Assembly: GCA_037044905.1 (NCBI GenBank)
Contig: JBAOKB010000147.1
Coordinates: 434,001 to 498,000, forward strand
Reading direction: 5' to 3'
Origin: Hortaea werneckii
Taxonomy: Eukaryota; Ascomycota; Dothideomycetes; Mycosphaerellales; Teratosphaeriaceae
Length of the DNA stretch: 64,000 nucleotides
The notes beneath the pieces were generated by a model, which worked only from the letters and a program-made list of their open reading frames with translations, was not told the origin of the DNA and did not search any database. Position numbers and translations under genes: made by a program. Of this stretch, positions 24,696 through 36,372 are shown in pieces (the first letter of the stretch is position 1; each line of letters begins with the position of its first letter).

Positions 24696-27424
24696 GTTGC
24701 AAAGCTCTGGCAAGCTCGAGGCGCCGCGATGGCTGCTCGTGGATAGAGTTGGTTCTATGCAATACTCATGTGAGAAGCCTCAAAGCCGTACAACGAAGGG
24801 GTCGGCGGGTGATGAACGAGAGCGCGGCTTGTCCCAAGCACCGTGTCGACACGCCGGGTGTTCTGCGGTCGAGGGGCGGAGGGGTAGCAGGTGGTGAGAA
24901 TGAGCGACAGGAGAAAAGGTAATGGATTAAGAGTAAGATGCAAGAACGCTGCACAAGGTCGCCTCCAGCGTGCCGGTGTCGTGAAAGGTGTCCCGCAGCA
25001 GATGAAGAGGGGGGACGGTAAGGTAGCTGGTAACAACCAGAGGACGGGCACACAAGGGAGAGTTCGGGAGGGGGGCAAAGGAAGTAGCGAGAGTGAGTGA
25101 GCAGCCAAAAAGGTATAGTTTGTAGAAGGTTCAAGACACGAAGAATGGCTCGAAGGCTGCGGAAGGACACGACTGGTCGGGCGTGTGGCTTTGCCTTCTA
25201 TTCCACAAAAAGCTTGATCGACGTTGAGCGAAGGAGATAGCGCAAATCTACCAAGAGGCACCAAGGGCCCGCAGCGGAAGTCAGTGGCCGGCCCTGCCAT
25301 TTTTTCCCATGTCCGAAGTCTATTGCGCGCTGGGCGGGCCGTGACATCCCCCGCAGGGGGGTTTGGGATGTGCGAGGCCGATGCGGCGGCGACGCATAGG
25401 GCAGCCTGGGCAAAGACGGTGGCCAGCAACCGCCGCGTCGAAGTCGTTGTGGACCGCACCCTGCCGACTCTGCCTGTGACCGGCTGTGACAGGTCCAATT
25501 TGGTGAACGCGATCTTCGATAGCCAACGGGGCCGGCCCACCGCTCACGCCTCTCACACCTCTGGTGTCCCCAGTCGCAGGAAGAACCTTGTCCTCAGGTA
25601 CGAAGGGTGAAGGGGCCCCCTGAAAAGCTCCACTATGCGCGGCGCGGCTGGGGTTAAGATGCGGTCTTGGCGTCCGGCTCCCAATTCCAAGTAGCGTCGG
25701 CTGTTTCACGAACGAGATTTTGTACAGCAGCAGCAGCAGCAGCAGCAGCAGCACACACGGCGGGGACACCCGGCTGGCCGCAGCGATTTTCTGCGAGCCA
25801 CTCTGCATGCATCGACCGCAGCATCGCTTGGCCGGCCGCAATACTGTAACAATGATGATAAGGATGACAACGGATGCCGCCCTTGCACGCCAACCCTAGG
25901 TACCGAAGTACATAGTACATGACCGCTGCCTCTGTGCGAGAGGAAAGTCATCACATCCCCTTACGCCTACCGTATCGACCTGCCTTGCTGCATTCATCAG
26001 CCGCTATCATGCCCTCTTCTACATGAGATGCTGGACGTCGGTCCCCCCAAACGGCTATGAAACCCGGCAGAACTGGTCCGGGGGTGCTAACTTTAGTCGT
26101 TGGGAGAAAAAATACGGGCTCCTGACGCGCCAGGAGATTGACTTCGGCGGCGCTGGCGGCTTCTCCCGCCCTGGCACCTGTTCCTGACACGCTGCATGGC
26201 GCGGATGCGGTACCTGCAGCAAGTCGGTCGTTGTACGGCTGTACCTGCGTTAAAGGCAACGGCACTTGTTTGTGACGGCGTGTCACCGCACACAAGTCAT
26301 TACACTTATCAAGCAACATCATTTCGAATTGATAACATCACAAACCGCGTACCCTAATTAACTACGGTGCCCCAACAGAGCAATCGGAAGTCTAGGGTAT
26401 CGGGTGCGCAATATTAAGATGGCCACAACGGCCTTGGGTGCTGTTCTTTAAAGCCAAGCCGTACCTTCCGCCATACGGCGCTGTGCAGTCCCTACTCCCT
26501 TTGGTATCAGAAGCAGTGTCATGATGATGAAAATGGTATCTCGGCTGTTGTCTGCGAAGTGTTTCAGAGTAAAAACTACAATATAAAGACTGAACGCCAC
26601 ATCCCGACAGGGGCAGACTAAGAAACGTCCGAGAGCGACGGTGCGGCCCTGACATAACGGCCAAGGTGGCAAAGCCTCTCGTCGCCCTGTTGCCCAATGA
26701 TCAATGCAGCACTAGGTACAGTATCTCCGTAGAAAATGCACGGTGCCTGTATCATGAGATTATTGTTACTGCCGTCTCGGACAACGTTGTCAAAAGCCGT
26801 CGCTCCGCCACGCGTAATCAAGCGGGACTTCATGATTGAGTTCACTACTTCTGCCTTCGAAATGCGCTCCAGTTTTTACTATAAATTGCTGGGAACACAA
26901 GTGTGACGTCTGGTCGTTGATGGTCTGGCCTTACGAGACAGATCATCCGGGCCGAAAGGAAGTAGAAGCGCGCGGCTCAAAAGCTTTACACGGCTACGCT
27001 GGCAGTAGTGGGTCGCCTACACGCAAACGAATGACTTCTCTGACACCCGCTGTCCCAGCAGTATCAAGCGAGGTGGAAAAGGAGCGCCGAACCTCTGTGG
27101 GTGCCAGACTTCCACGCCCAATTGAGTACGAATGTCTGAGAAAGGATTGGCACTGTGCCTTTCACGATGCGAACAATAGGCGCGTGCGCTCCTGCGCTCC
27201 ATTCTCAACCAAGAGGAGGTTCTTGTCATCCGCCCTCATGATCTTCAAAGTACGGATGTCTTCTCCCTGCCCTTGTAGTCTCCTTCCAGATTTGCTGTGC
27301 AACACTTTCCTTATTTTCAAAGTATAAACCTTCCTTTCGTTTCACAAACCAGCTGTGGGCGCCCGCTGCTGTGCAGTGCATCTGTAACCCCGTTCCCCGT
27401 CCAGACCCTGCCAGGGACAGAATA
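24696..27424. other. Divergent promoter region of glucan synthase and amylase genes
   Basis: A 2.7 kb gene-poor stretch between the two alpha-glucan genes. Long open frames on both strands at 24.8-25.6 kb reflect high GC and have no recognisable domain. Holds a (CAG)n microsatellite at about 25724-25753. Shared regulation of the divergent pair from here is an inference. Confidence 0.5.
25724..25753 (+). repeat. CAG trinucleotide microsatellite
   Basis: About nine to ten consecutive CAG units, in the non-coding interval between the two divergent alpha-glucan genes. Confidence 0.85.
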
Positions 27425-29496
27425 ATGGCGCTCACATCCCCTTCTCTTCATGCGCGTGCGATGATTTTCGGCTGCTTGGTCGTACTGTTGTCTTTCCTTG
27501 CCGGATCCGCGCAGGCCGCAGATGCTGCAGAATGGCGACGGCGCTCTATCTACCAGGTGCTGACCGACCGATATGCCTACGGCAACTGCACCGATGAGGA
27601 CCATGCGCCCAACTGCGAGGTCGAGCTTGGTCTCTACTGCGGTGGCACATGGCGGGGCATTATGAACAATCTCGATTACATTCAGGGGATGAATTTCGAT
27701 GCGATTTGGATATCGCCTGTGGTGAAGCAGCTACCGCAAAGGACTGGCGATGGCGAGGCGTACACTGCGTAAGCCATCCACGGATCTGAAACGGAAGGTG
27801 CGAATGCTGACGCGGACCAGATACTGGGCTCAAAACCTGTATGAGCTTGAGCCTCACTTTGGCACCGAGCAAGACCTGCGAGATCTCATCGCCGCACTGC
27901 ACTCCCGTGGTATGCTTCTGATGCTGGACGTCGTTGTCAACCACATGGGGTTTGCCGGTGCCGGCGATGAGTGTGACTACAGTGTTTTATATCCGTTCAA
28001 TGACACCAAGTATTATCACGACTACTGTGAGATCACGGATCCGACAAGCCCATTGAACACGCAGTCATGCTGGCTAGGTGACTGGAAGGTCTCGCTCGCA
28101 GACCTAAGGACCGAGGATGCAGAGGTTCAAGATATGTTTGGCCAGTGGATTTCCCAGATGGTGGCAAACTACTCTATCGACGGTCTACGGATCGACACAA
28201 GCATCAACGTCGAGCCCGAGTTCTTTCCCAACTTCGTCGATGCAGCTGGCGTCTTTGCCACTGGAGAAGTGATGCAAGGTGACGATTCGCTGGCGTGCCA
28301 ATGGGCTGATGCCATTGGGAGTATCCTCAACTATCCGATCTATTACACGCTGACGCGGGCCTTTTCCAATTCAGAGGGGAGTATCAACGACTTGGTCTTG
28401 ACCATCGAATCAGTGAAAGAGAACTGCCCCAACTCAACAAGCTTTGGCAGCTTCTCTGAAAACCACGACGTGGCACGGTTCGCATCTCTGACTGACGACC
28501 TGGCCCTCGCCAAGAACATCATCACCTACACCATGCTGGCCGATGGGATTCCGATCATTTATCAAGGCCAAGAGCAGCGCCAATTTGGCTCCATCCATCC
28601 CATACTTCAACCGGGCGCCACTTTGGCAAGCTGGTTTCAACACTTCTGCGCCGCTCTACGAGCACATTGCTATTTTAAACAAGTTCCGCCAGCATGTCAT
28701 CTCCGGGCATGACAATTACACTGAGTACATGGCAGAAGTCATATATCAGGACATGCATTCGCTCAGCCTCCGTAAGGGCTTCAACGGGAGCCAAGTCATC
28801 ACAGTGCTAAACAACAGTGGTCAGGACTGCGCATACTTCGAGCTCGAAGTCTCTGGCCACGAATATGCTCCTGGAACTGTCCTGACTGAGGTGTTGACTT
28901 GCACCAACCTGACCGTTAGCGAGTCGGGCAACCTCACAGTGCCGATGTTCGCAGGGACGCCAAAGGTCCTTTACCCTGTCGAGCTGCTCGCCAACTCCAG
29001 TATCTGCGGTATGCACGAGGCAGAGGAACCGTTGCCATCCGCGACGATCATGACGATCGATGCCACGAGCACCGTTGGCGGCCACGTGACGACGATCGAG
29101 ACGGTTGAGACATCGCCAATCCCGCCGATCACCACTCACGTCTGGTCGACGATCAGCGGTCTCCCAACCGTGGTGCCTTCCGTCATGAACCCGGAGGGCG
29201 GCTTCACTGCCATCACCAAACTCATCACTACTACGCAGGCTCCGACTCCTCAGGCGACGCCGGCTACTACGTCCACTGCAGACAGCAGCCCTGACCAATC
29301 ACGTAAAGCACTGGGAGCAGGCGAGAGTCTCAAGCCAAACTCGAACCTTGTGCTCTCAGCAGCAGGATTTGCAGGGGCCGTTTCGAGTTTGGACATTGCA
29401 GGCGCCGCAGCTTCCGTAACAGCCAGGGCCTTTGATCGATGGCATGGCCACGGTCACGGTCATGGAGGACACTTCCATCGACACTTCGGCGCGTGA
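27425..29496 (+). CDS. Secreted alpha-amylase-like protein (GH13, AgtA-like) with Ser/Thr stalk; one frame break
   Basis: The start at 27425 gives a signal peptide with a hydrophobic core (GCLVVLLSFLAGSAQAAD). Exon 1 ends at 27768; intron 27769-27820 (GTAAGC..ACCAG) joins GEAYTA to YWAQNLYELEPHFG. GH13 regions are present: LDVVVNHMG (I), GLRIDTSINVE (II, nucleophile Asp), GEVMQGD (III, acid Glu) and SENHDVARF (IV). After IIYQGQEQ the frame moves by +1 between about 28575 and 28612, and the barrel end continues as PYFNRAPLWQAGFNTSAPLYEH. A Thr/Ser/Pro-rich region (about 29040-29330) leads to a hydrophobic patch and an odd His/Gly-rich tail. In Aspergillus such GPI-type amylases sit beside alpha-1,3-glucan synthase and tune alpha-glucan chain length, probably by transglycosylation; the pairing here supports that role. 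Confidence 0.82.
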
Positions 29497-31153
29497 CTCC
29501 CTGCACGACTGGGCGGCTGGCGTAATTGGCACGCTCGATCGAACAGATAACTGAGAGAATAGATGGGGAGGCATGAGGGTCTCTGGGAATTATGGACCGC
29601 CCTTTGATGATTTTTGGTGATACGAGTACTTCTAGCGAGCGACTCCTTGGGTTCAGACCAGCATATTGTGCAAGGAAATCCACCCCCTTTGGTTTTTGCT
29701 TTCAGGCCAAGTCTTTCATGTCTTGGGATCCATTTGAACTCTTTCGATTGACGAAGACACGGCTCTCGTTTTCCATTCACAGCAGAGTAAAGTCGTTCAC
29801 ACGATGACACACTTTAGTTTTATTCTCTTTCTCTCTTTTTCTTTCCTTAGATAGAGATAGACGATAAACAAAACGATAGATCTCTTATCTCTCCCGCCTG
29901 TTCACCGCTAGACATACACACACAGGCAACTTCCCTGTCCCACTAGCACTACCGAGACCACCACCTAATAATACATAGGTCAACAGTGACAAAATCAACC
30001 TGGTCAAGCCAGCCGTCTCGGCAGTGGAAGAAGTGCCTCGGCAGTGCCTCAGCCCCAAGATCAACGGTTTCCGCCTCCCTCCACAGAAAGAGTGACAAGA
30101 TCTAGGCAAGGCGCAAAAGGTGCAATTAAGATATAGCAACACGCGTCCCCCCGACCCCAATCTTTTTCCTTTGATTCTCCCGACCGGACTCAGAAAATCG
30201 CCGAGCCTTTGCGCCGGGTTCCCCCTGGTCTTTGCCCTCTTGACGGTTACTCGAGACGCGAAATGGCGGGATCCTTGGCGGCGATTGACTCCTCCAACTA
30301 CTGCCCCGGGTGCCAAAGGGAATCTCTCGACTCCACCTTCCCTCTCTCTCAACTTCTTCCCAGTTCCAAAAGCCCACGGGAGTCCGAATGTCTATGCGCA
30401 GCTACTGCTAGAGAGCTAGAGAGAGAGAGAGAGGGGGGGGGGGGGGGGGTGGGTGGGGTGTGCGGGCGCGCACGCGCGGAAGCTAATTCCCATGGCAAAC
30501 ACCCCTCGCCCCCCCTGAAGGTGGGCAGGCTATAATGGACTTCCTTAGATCTATAAGACGTTGCAGGTCACTATAATAGAACAAGGTGGAAAAAAATTCA
30601 CCGAAAGGCGGAGAGGGATTGGGGTAGTGCGAGGTGTGCAAAGAATGCTGATGTCAATTTTTTGTGGTTAGTGGGGTCACTTGATTATTGCAGATTCACC
30701 GATAGAAGTTGTAGACTGTGCAGGAAAATCGAAGGGCTCGGGTGGTGGTCATGTCATGCAACGGAGTGTCAGGTGGCAAGCTGGAGATACATGCTCCCTA
30801 ACCGCCACCACCGTTGCCTGTCAGAGGGCTGGAAGGATCCGCTGTCAGCCGACGAGACCTGCGCCCCGCTCATAAGACATGATGTACAGGTGGGGACGTA
30901 TATCGAACGTCGTGTTGACGACTCAGCCCCCTTCCGGAGAAAACAAAAAGGATATTAGGGCTGGTCATAATGGAAAAAGTGCGCCAGACAAGGCGGCAGC
31001 CTTGGGTTCTTGGGAAAAGGTAAACATGAATCATTAAAAATTCCTGGGCTGCATGATAGAACTGAGCATATATACCAGAAACCCCCCAAAAGAACACAAT
31101 CGCTAGAACGCTCAGAAAATAGGACGAGACCGCGAATTCATAAGAAAGGTTCA
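29497..31153. other. Intergenic region rich in simple sequence
   Basis: Between the ends of the convergent amylase and Cys-Pro-motif genes. Contains CT/TC runs near 29820-29850 and a GA tract leading into a G run at 30433-30449. No coding frame I would support. Confidence 0.5.
30411..30478 (+). repeat. GA repeat, 17-G homopolymer and alternating GC tract
   Basis: GA dinucleotides (about 30411-30433) run into 17 consecutive G (30433-30449), then G-clusters split by single T, then alternating purine-pyrimidine GCGCGCACGCGCG. Able to form G-quadruplex and Z-DNA; also error-prone to sequence. Confidence 0.8.
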
Positions 31154-33247
31154 TTAGACATGGCGAGGAGACGAATGCTGGGCTCCTAGCCCACTCTCTC
31201 TGAGTATCTTGGCGGCGTCGTCAGCGCTGTATCCGAAGAAAACTGGCCCCGTGAAGATCATGCGAGGCTCCTCCTGTTTGCTCGACCGAGCAGCAGGGTC
31301 TGCTGTAGCTTTGGACGTGCCATCGGCGGCTGGTCGAGGCGGTGGTCCAGCGAAGAAGGTTGGTTGGCCGACCTTTTGCTCCTGTTGCGGCGGAGAAGCA
31401 GAAGGAGCTTTGGCATCGGTGTTATCTTTCCGCACAGTCTGCGACGTCTCCATCTGTACCAGAGGAGGGCGCGGCATTGCGCTGTGAGACTGTTGGGCAG
31501 GGGGCTGCTTGTCAAAGCCAAAAGGACATCGGCCAGCAGGACGCTCTGCTGGTGCCTCCGTTTTCAGCTTATCGTCTGCCTTTTGAGGTGCAGGGGATAC
31601 ACCGGCACTGATTTGTGCCGGCCGACTGCTAGCATTGCTCTCTGCGTCGCCCTCATGCTGTTCCAGATACTTCACGGGCACAGATATACCCCAGGGCCGA
31701 CTTGGAGATTCGCCAACCCTTATGTCACGTAGCGGGCGTTCGAAATGCTGCACACGCTCTTCCTCTTCTTCCTCGCCCGCTTCAGGCCCATTCTCCTGCA
31801 TGGTAGCCTGCGGCGCTTGTGCACTGACGCTAGAGGCCCACTTGCGCACTTTTTCATTGTCCTTGGCCTCTTCGAATACCTCTTCGCCCTCGATCTCTTC
31901 AGCTTCAGGGTCCGGTTCGTTTGGTAGGTAATCCTTGTGCTTTTTGCCCAGCCCTTGAATCATGCTTACGATATTACCGTACTTTGCATCGAGTTCGCGT
32001 ATCTGGTCTTCGTTGGATTGGTATCTGCGTACGCATATCTCATGTGAACGAGGCAGCTCATGCTTATGCTTCTCAAAATACGTCGCGACTTCCTCAGGCG
32101 AGTGCTGGTCTAGGAAGCGGATGGGACAGACGCCTACTTCGGCATTTTCAGTGGCTGATGCGTGATCTGCCGTTGCAGCTGTCTGCGATGCCTGGGCTCC
32201 ATCGGCAACTGCGTGGGTTGAGGAGGTGCTCGGCTCGGCCTCTTTGCCTTGGGTAGAAGCTGCAGGTTCATGCTGCTCCTCATTATGATCCGACATCCCG
32301 CATATCTCGGCCTTGATCGGGTCTCTAAAGCTTTCCCGCCTGCTTTCCCGCCTACTCCAGCTCGCCTTGCCGTTGACCCTGCTAACGCTTACGTCGGCCG
32401 AACTCATAGCTGCGCTCGACGTGCCTGGCGCACCAGGGCTTTCGCGCGTGTTGTACCGGCTCAGTACGCTTGCTGCATGCGAGCTGAGCTTCTTGCCTGC
32501 CATACTGGCGAAGGGGCACCCGAGTCGACTGGGTTTCCCTTCTATAGTAAAATCCTGCTCTAGAGGAGACTCGGATATAGAGGGCAGTACGCTGCTACTG
32601 GGCGGCTTGCTAGGCTTGTCCGCCGGTGGACCTGACCATATCTTCACGCCCTCATTCGCCGCTTCCGCCTTCTGAGGCGGTGAGCTTTGTAGCACCTGCG
32701 CTGCATCTACTGCGGCCTGCACTTTCTCTGCTGCATCCGACGTTCGGGTACTCTGTTGATGTCGCAGGATTTCGGCAATCGATTGTGTGTCGGCAGGTTC
32801 GGTGCCTTGCTGGCGGGGCGACGAAGAGAGGCTCAGCGGGGGCGTGGCGACCCGGTCGGTCGGCAGAAGTTTGGCGAGGGCATTGTACTGTGATGTATAG
32901 CGTTAGCCATGATGGTTCGCAGGCGCTTCTCTTGGTTAATGCAGTGCATGACCAATACAAAATCAGAGTCAATTTGAAAGACTCCACTGCCGCCTCGCCC
33001 AAATAACTACAAAGGCCGGCGGCTACAGATCTAGAGCTAAATTTTTGCTCATCATAACAGAGGTGCATAACCCATATCCTCCTGCTTCTTCTTGCCAACA
33101 GGACTGATGACTTACCTGCTCTCGCGCTGTGTGTAGCTTCCTTTCCAGGCCTGAGTATTTGCCATGTAGATCCCGGTATTCTTCCTGCAGGGCGTCAAAG
33201 CCGACTGTGAGCTGCGTGATCAGCTCACCTGTCTTGGAGCTGTCCAT
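31154..33247 (-). CDS. Conserved-type fungal protein with Cys-Pro motifs, function unknown
   Basis: Exon 1 33116-33247, intron 32888-33115 (GTAAGT..CACAG), exon 2 31154-32887; 621 aa. No named family recognised. The first 50 residues form a coiled coil (DALQEEYRDLHGKYSGLERK). Then comes a long disordered region, with one compact block near residues 255-310 (EEVATYFEKHKHELPRSHEICVRRY, then ELDAKYGNIVSMIQGLGKKH; here given in parts) that looks folded. Three spaced Cys-Pro motifs stand out: LGCPFASM, GVCPIRFL and GRCPFGFD. Two short elements end the protein: TFFAGPPPRP, and MIFTGPVFFGYSADDAAKILRESG. Repeated short conserved motifs in disordered sequence suggest an adaptor or scaffold. The frame is intact. 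Confidence 0.75.
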
Positions 33248-34059
33248 TAGAGATTGGTATGTTGGTTGGTGAGATGCCTAACGTCCAAGGCACAGCGGGT
33301 TTGGGTTCATGACGCGCGGTTGCCCAGGCGCGGAGGCTACCAACCCGAGCCGACGCAACTTGCACCCACCTGCTGCTACAGTGCTGTACCTATGTCCTCG
33401 GTCGACCAACCCTTCAAAACGCTGTATCGCCTTTGTTGGAGGGCGCGAGCGGTCACACCAAGGCATTGCTGTGGAAAATAAAGGATTTGCTTGTCCTTCT
33501 CAAGTTTGCGCAGAACTCTTCCGGGTTCGGCGCACGGATGCGGCCGGCGAAGGGCCGTGGCTGTCAAAATGCCATTCCTTGCTCTTTTGCTCTTTTGCCA
33601 AAACATCCGGATACTGATAAATACCTTATGCTATCGTCCGACTGGTTGCGTGGCGATTGTATGTATGATCTTCCACGACAACGGTGTGGGGGATCGAGTA
33701 TACATGTAACCCTTTGCACTAAAACACATGTTACAAATGGGTTGTCTTCATGTTGGCAATGCCTCTAAGCCAAAGAGGACGAATGGCGGCTGCAGTTGCG
33801 CTCCATTTCACCCGAACACATGCCCACACGAAGGACTGGAAATAATGTATGGCTTTTTGCATTTGCAGAAGCGACGAGATCCGTGATTACCATGCGTGCA
33901 AGCTGCCTGACGGCTGTCAAGGCTGACATTGTGAGCATAGTCGTAACCCTGCTTAACCCTACTAGGTACCCATTGAGGGAGGCATTAAAGCCCTCAAGGC
34001 CTAATGGACCCAAAGCGATTGGGCAAAGGGAAACATACGTCTTCTACCCCCCCCTCCCC

Positions 34060-34090
<31 letters not shown>

Positions 34091-34155
34091 AAAAAAAAAA
34101 AAAATTTACTGTTCGCCTTTGATCAACCCGTTTGCGAGACAGCGGATCAGAACCA
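33248..34155. other. Intergenic region with C/A homopolymer block
   Basis: Upstream of the Cys-Pro gene (minus) and downstream of the MBOAT gene (minus). No coding frame. Includes the homopolymer block at 34047-34104. Confidence 0.5.
34047..34104 (+). repeat. Poly(C) tract joined directly to poly(A) tract
   Basis: A C run with one T, ending in 25 uninterrupted C (34056-34080), followed without gap by 24 A (34081-34104), about 50 bases beyond the MBOAT stop codon. Such a block is rare in coding neighbourhoods and may be an assembly or library artefact. Confidence 0.85.
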
Positions 34156-35640
34156 TTAAGTATCTAGCACCGGCCATGCAACCCAGCCTTCTCCCCTCAA
34201 ACCCTGCCAAATGCTGATCGGCACGGTCCAAAATCGCCAGTAGCCCATTTGCTTGCCTGCTTCGCTCAACAAAGGCACAGTCAGAGTGAACCACATTGAC
34301 ACCCACACCCCATTTATCAAAGCCTGGCCAGACGTCCAGCACCCTCTTGCCAAAACGACAAGCCTGTCACACTTTTCATCATCTTCGCTCCCGAAGGTCT
34401 CAACCAGCATCGCCATAGGCTGAACCCAAAAGAAGCCAGCGACATAGAGCCTGATGGCATTCGCGCTGACGGTGGCATGTAGCGGCTGCGGTGGCACAAG
34501 ACCCATATGCACTGTCCCGCTCAAACCAAACGCAACAACTGTAATAAGACTATACCTGATCAACCCGCCTGCCTTGAGCCCCAACCCATCCGCAACAGCA
34601 TACCCCGGCCCAGCCACCGACCACCGCATCGTCTGATGCCAATATGTCCCCCAGAACCCTCTAACACCATACAGGAAGATCGCCACCGGAGATCCAAAGT
34701 AAGACGGCCATAAGTGCGGCGACCACTCATCCGACAGCAAGCCCAGCGCATGCAAGCCGACCGGGAGAAGACAGGGGAGATAGAACATCTGGCTGATCAA
34801 AGCCCAGCCTGGGCGCCCGTGACCATTGCCCGGACGAACTGCGCAGAGAAGCCATCAACACCGCCGAACGGGAGCGGTGATCGTATCGCCATGTGCGGGT
34901 CGGTGAAGTATACGTCGTACGAGATGTAGGCTCGTGTGAGGTCCAGGACGAGATAGCCGCGTATAAAGCAGAAGATGGTGTACAGGACGAAAGACAGTCT
35001 GTTCTGGAAAGCAGGTGTGGGTGGTTGTGTGCGGTCGTGGGAAGGCGAGGAGATTTTCCAGTTGTTCAGACGGTGGAGACGAGTAGTGTGCCGACCCATT
35101 GTAGTCGATGGGAGAACAAGTCTGGGTAGGGTTGCTCCGATACGGGTTGTTGAACATGGGAATGCGGGTTGTTCTCTGCCTTGGCAACGCCATCGGAGTT
35201 GGGAGGCGAAAGGAGAGTGGTCCGCTCGCTTGTCGATGTTTCGTTTCTTCGTCTGCTGAACATCAGGCAAAGTCGTTCCAGCGTTTGGAGTTGAGCGACC
35301 TTCCCCTGATCGTCTGGACGTCTGACTATCGTCTTTCCAAACGATCCATCGAAAATCCTTCCATGGATCCTGTAAAACCAAAAGAAGCAAGGACCAGAGC
35401 AGGACGTCCACGCTAATCACATCAACGCCGCCCATTGCCCACCATGCGTGAGCGATGCATGCAGTAATAAGGCATGAACAACAGGATATTCTGACATCTT
35501 GAGAGTGTTGTACGCGGGATGAGGAGGGCAGTAGGAAGTAGAACAAGCGGGACCAAGTAGGATATGCTTTGAGGTCCAGGCACTATATGATGTGTGAGAT
35601 GATTGTAGAAGATAACAGCCTGTTGCATGTCCACCATCAT
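34156..35640 (-). CDS. Membrane-bound O-acyltransferase, wax-synthase-like; several frame breaks
   Basis: The likely start is 35640 or 35637 (MVDMQQAVIFYNHL), followed by hydrophobic helices (SYLVPLVLLPTALLIP). The order of pieces, DVLLWSLLLLVLQDPWKDFRW, RLQWVGTLLVS, NNWKI, GFWGTYWHQTMRW and FGLSGTVHMGL (the last with the catalytic-type His in a helix), matches the fungal wax synthase-like/MBOAT_2 family, whose members acylate small molecules including terpenoids and meroterpenoids. The frame changes near 35475 (+1) and near 34797 (-1), and probably twice more at about 35.2 and 35.08 kb. Net length is 495 codons with no net shift, close to family size. As written it is disrupted. Substrate unknown; no terpene or polyketide genes are seen nearby. 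Confidence 0.6.
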
Positions 35641-36372
35641 GATGCCTTCACATTGTGATGCAAGCCAGGAACATTGTGGAAAACGTAGAGCGTTGCTCAC
35701 CAAAATGTGAGTATTTACGTCATGAAGTCCTAAGGTTTGAACCCATCGACTACGACTTATTGGATATGTCGCAATACGCTTCTGCTTGTGCTGTATAGGG
35801 CAACGAGTCGTAACGATAGGATCGATATACGGGCCATCATAATGCCTATGATGATGAGAGTTTGTGTAAGCATGCACTCGAGGCGCAGGAGTAGTATGTC
35901 GATGAGCAGAGGTTGCTTGTACGTGTTTCCCAATGAGCAAATTGGGATGGGTGTAAAAGCCGTTTTAGCGGCATCGGATTGCCATTAAAAGCTGCTTTTT
36001 ACAACCACACCCTACCGAGGAGCGTCCGTTCTAACGCCTTCCCCTCCTACCTGACGCTAATTCTTGCCATATCTTGCTCTTAAACAATATATCTTAACAA
36101 CAGGAATGCTCACTTCTTCTTGCTCTGATGTCGTTGAAGTACGATACACAATAGAATCGTAATGATACCGTCACACACTGTGTAGCTGGATCGTGCCCTG
36201 AACCCCTTCCCACTGATCTCATTGCCAAGAAGAAGGTTGGTTGCGCTTCAACCTGCCTGCTTGGTGCTTTTGACGGTATCGTCTTTTGAACACGCACTGA
36301 ACGCTTTAAAGACCCATTGAAATCCCAAATATTCCATTTATCGCTCCTATATCCGTCGTATCGTAGACTGAG
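35641..36372. other. Divergent promoter region
   Basis: Between the MBOAT gene (minus) and the SDR gene (plus). AT-rich in parts, with no coding frame supported. Confidence 0.5.

Noticed and set aside
24755..25540. Long minus-strand open frame of about 260 codons upstream of the glucan synthase
   Set aside because: GC-rich stretch with long frames on both strands, Pro/Arg/Ser-biased, and no domain; fits a promoter interval.
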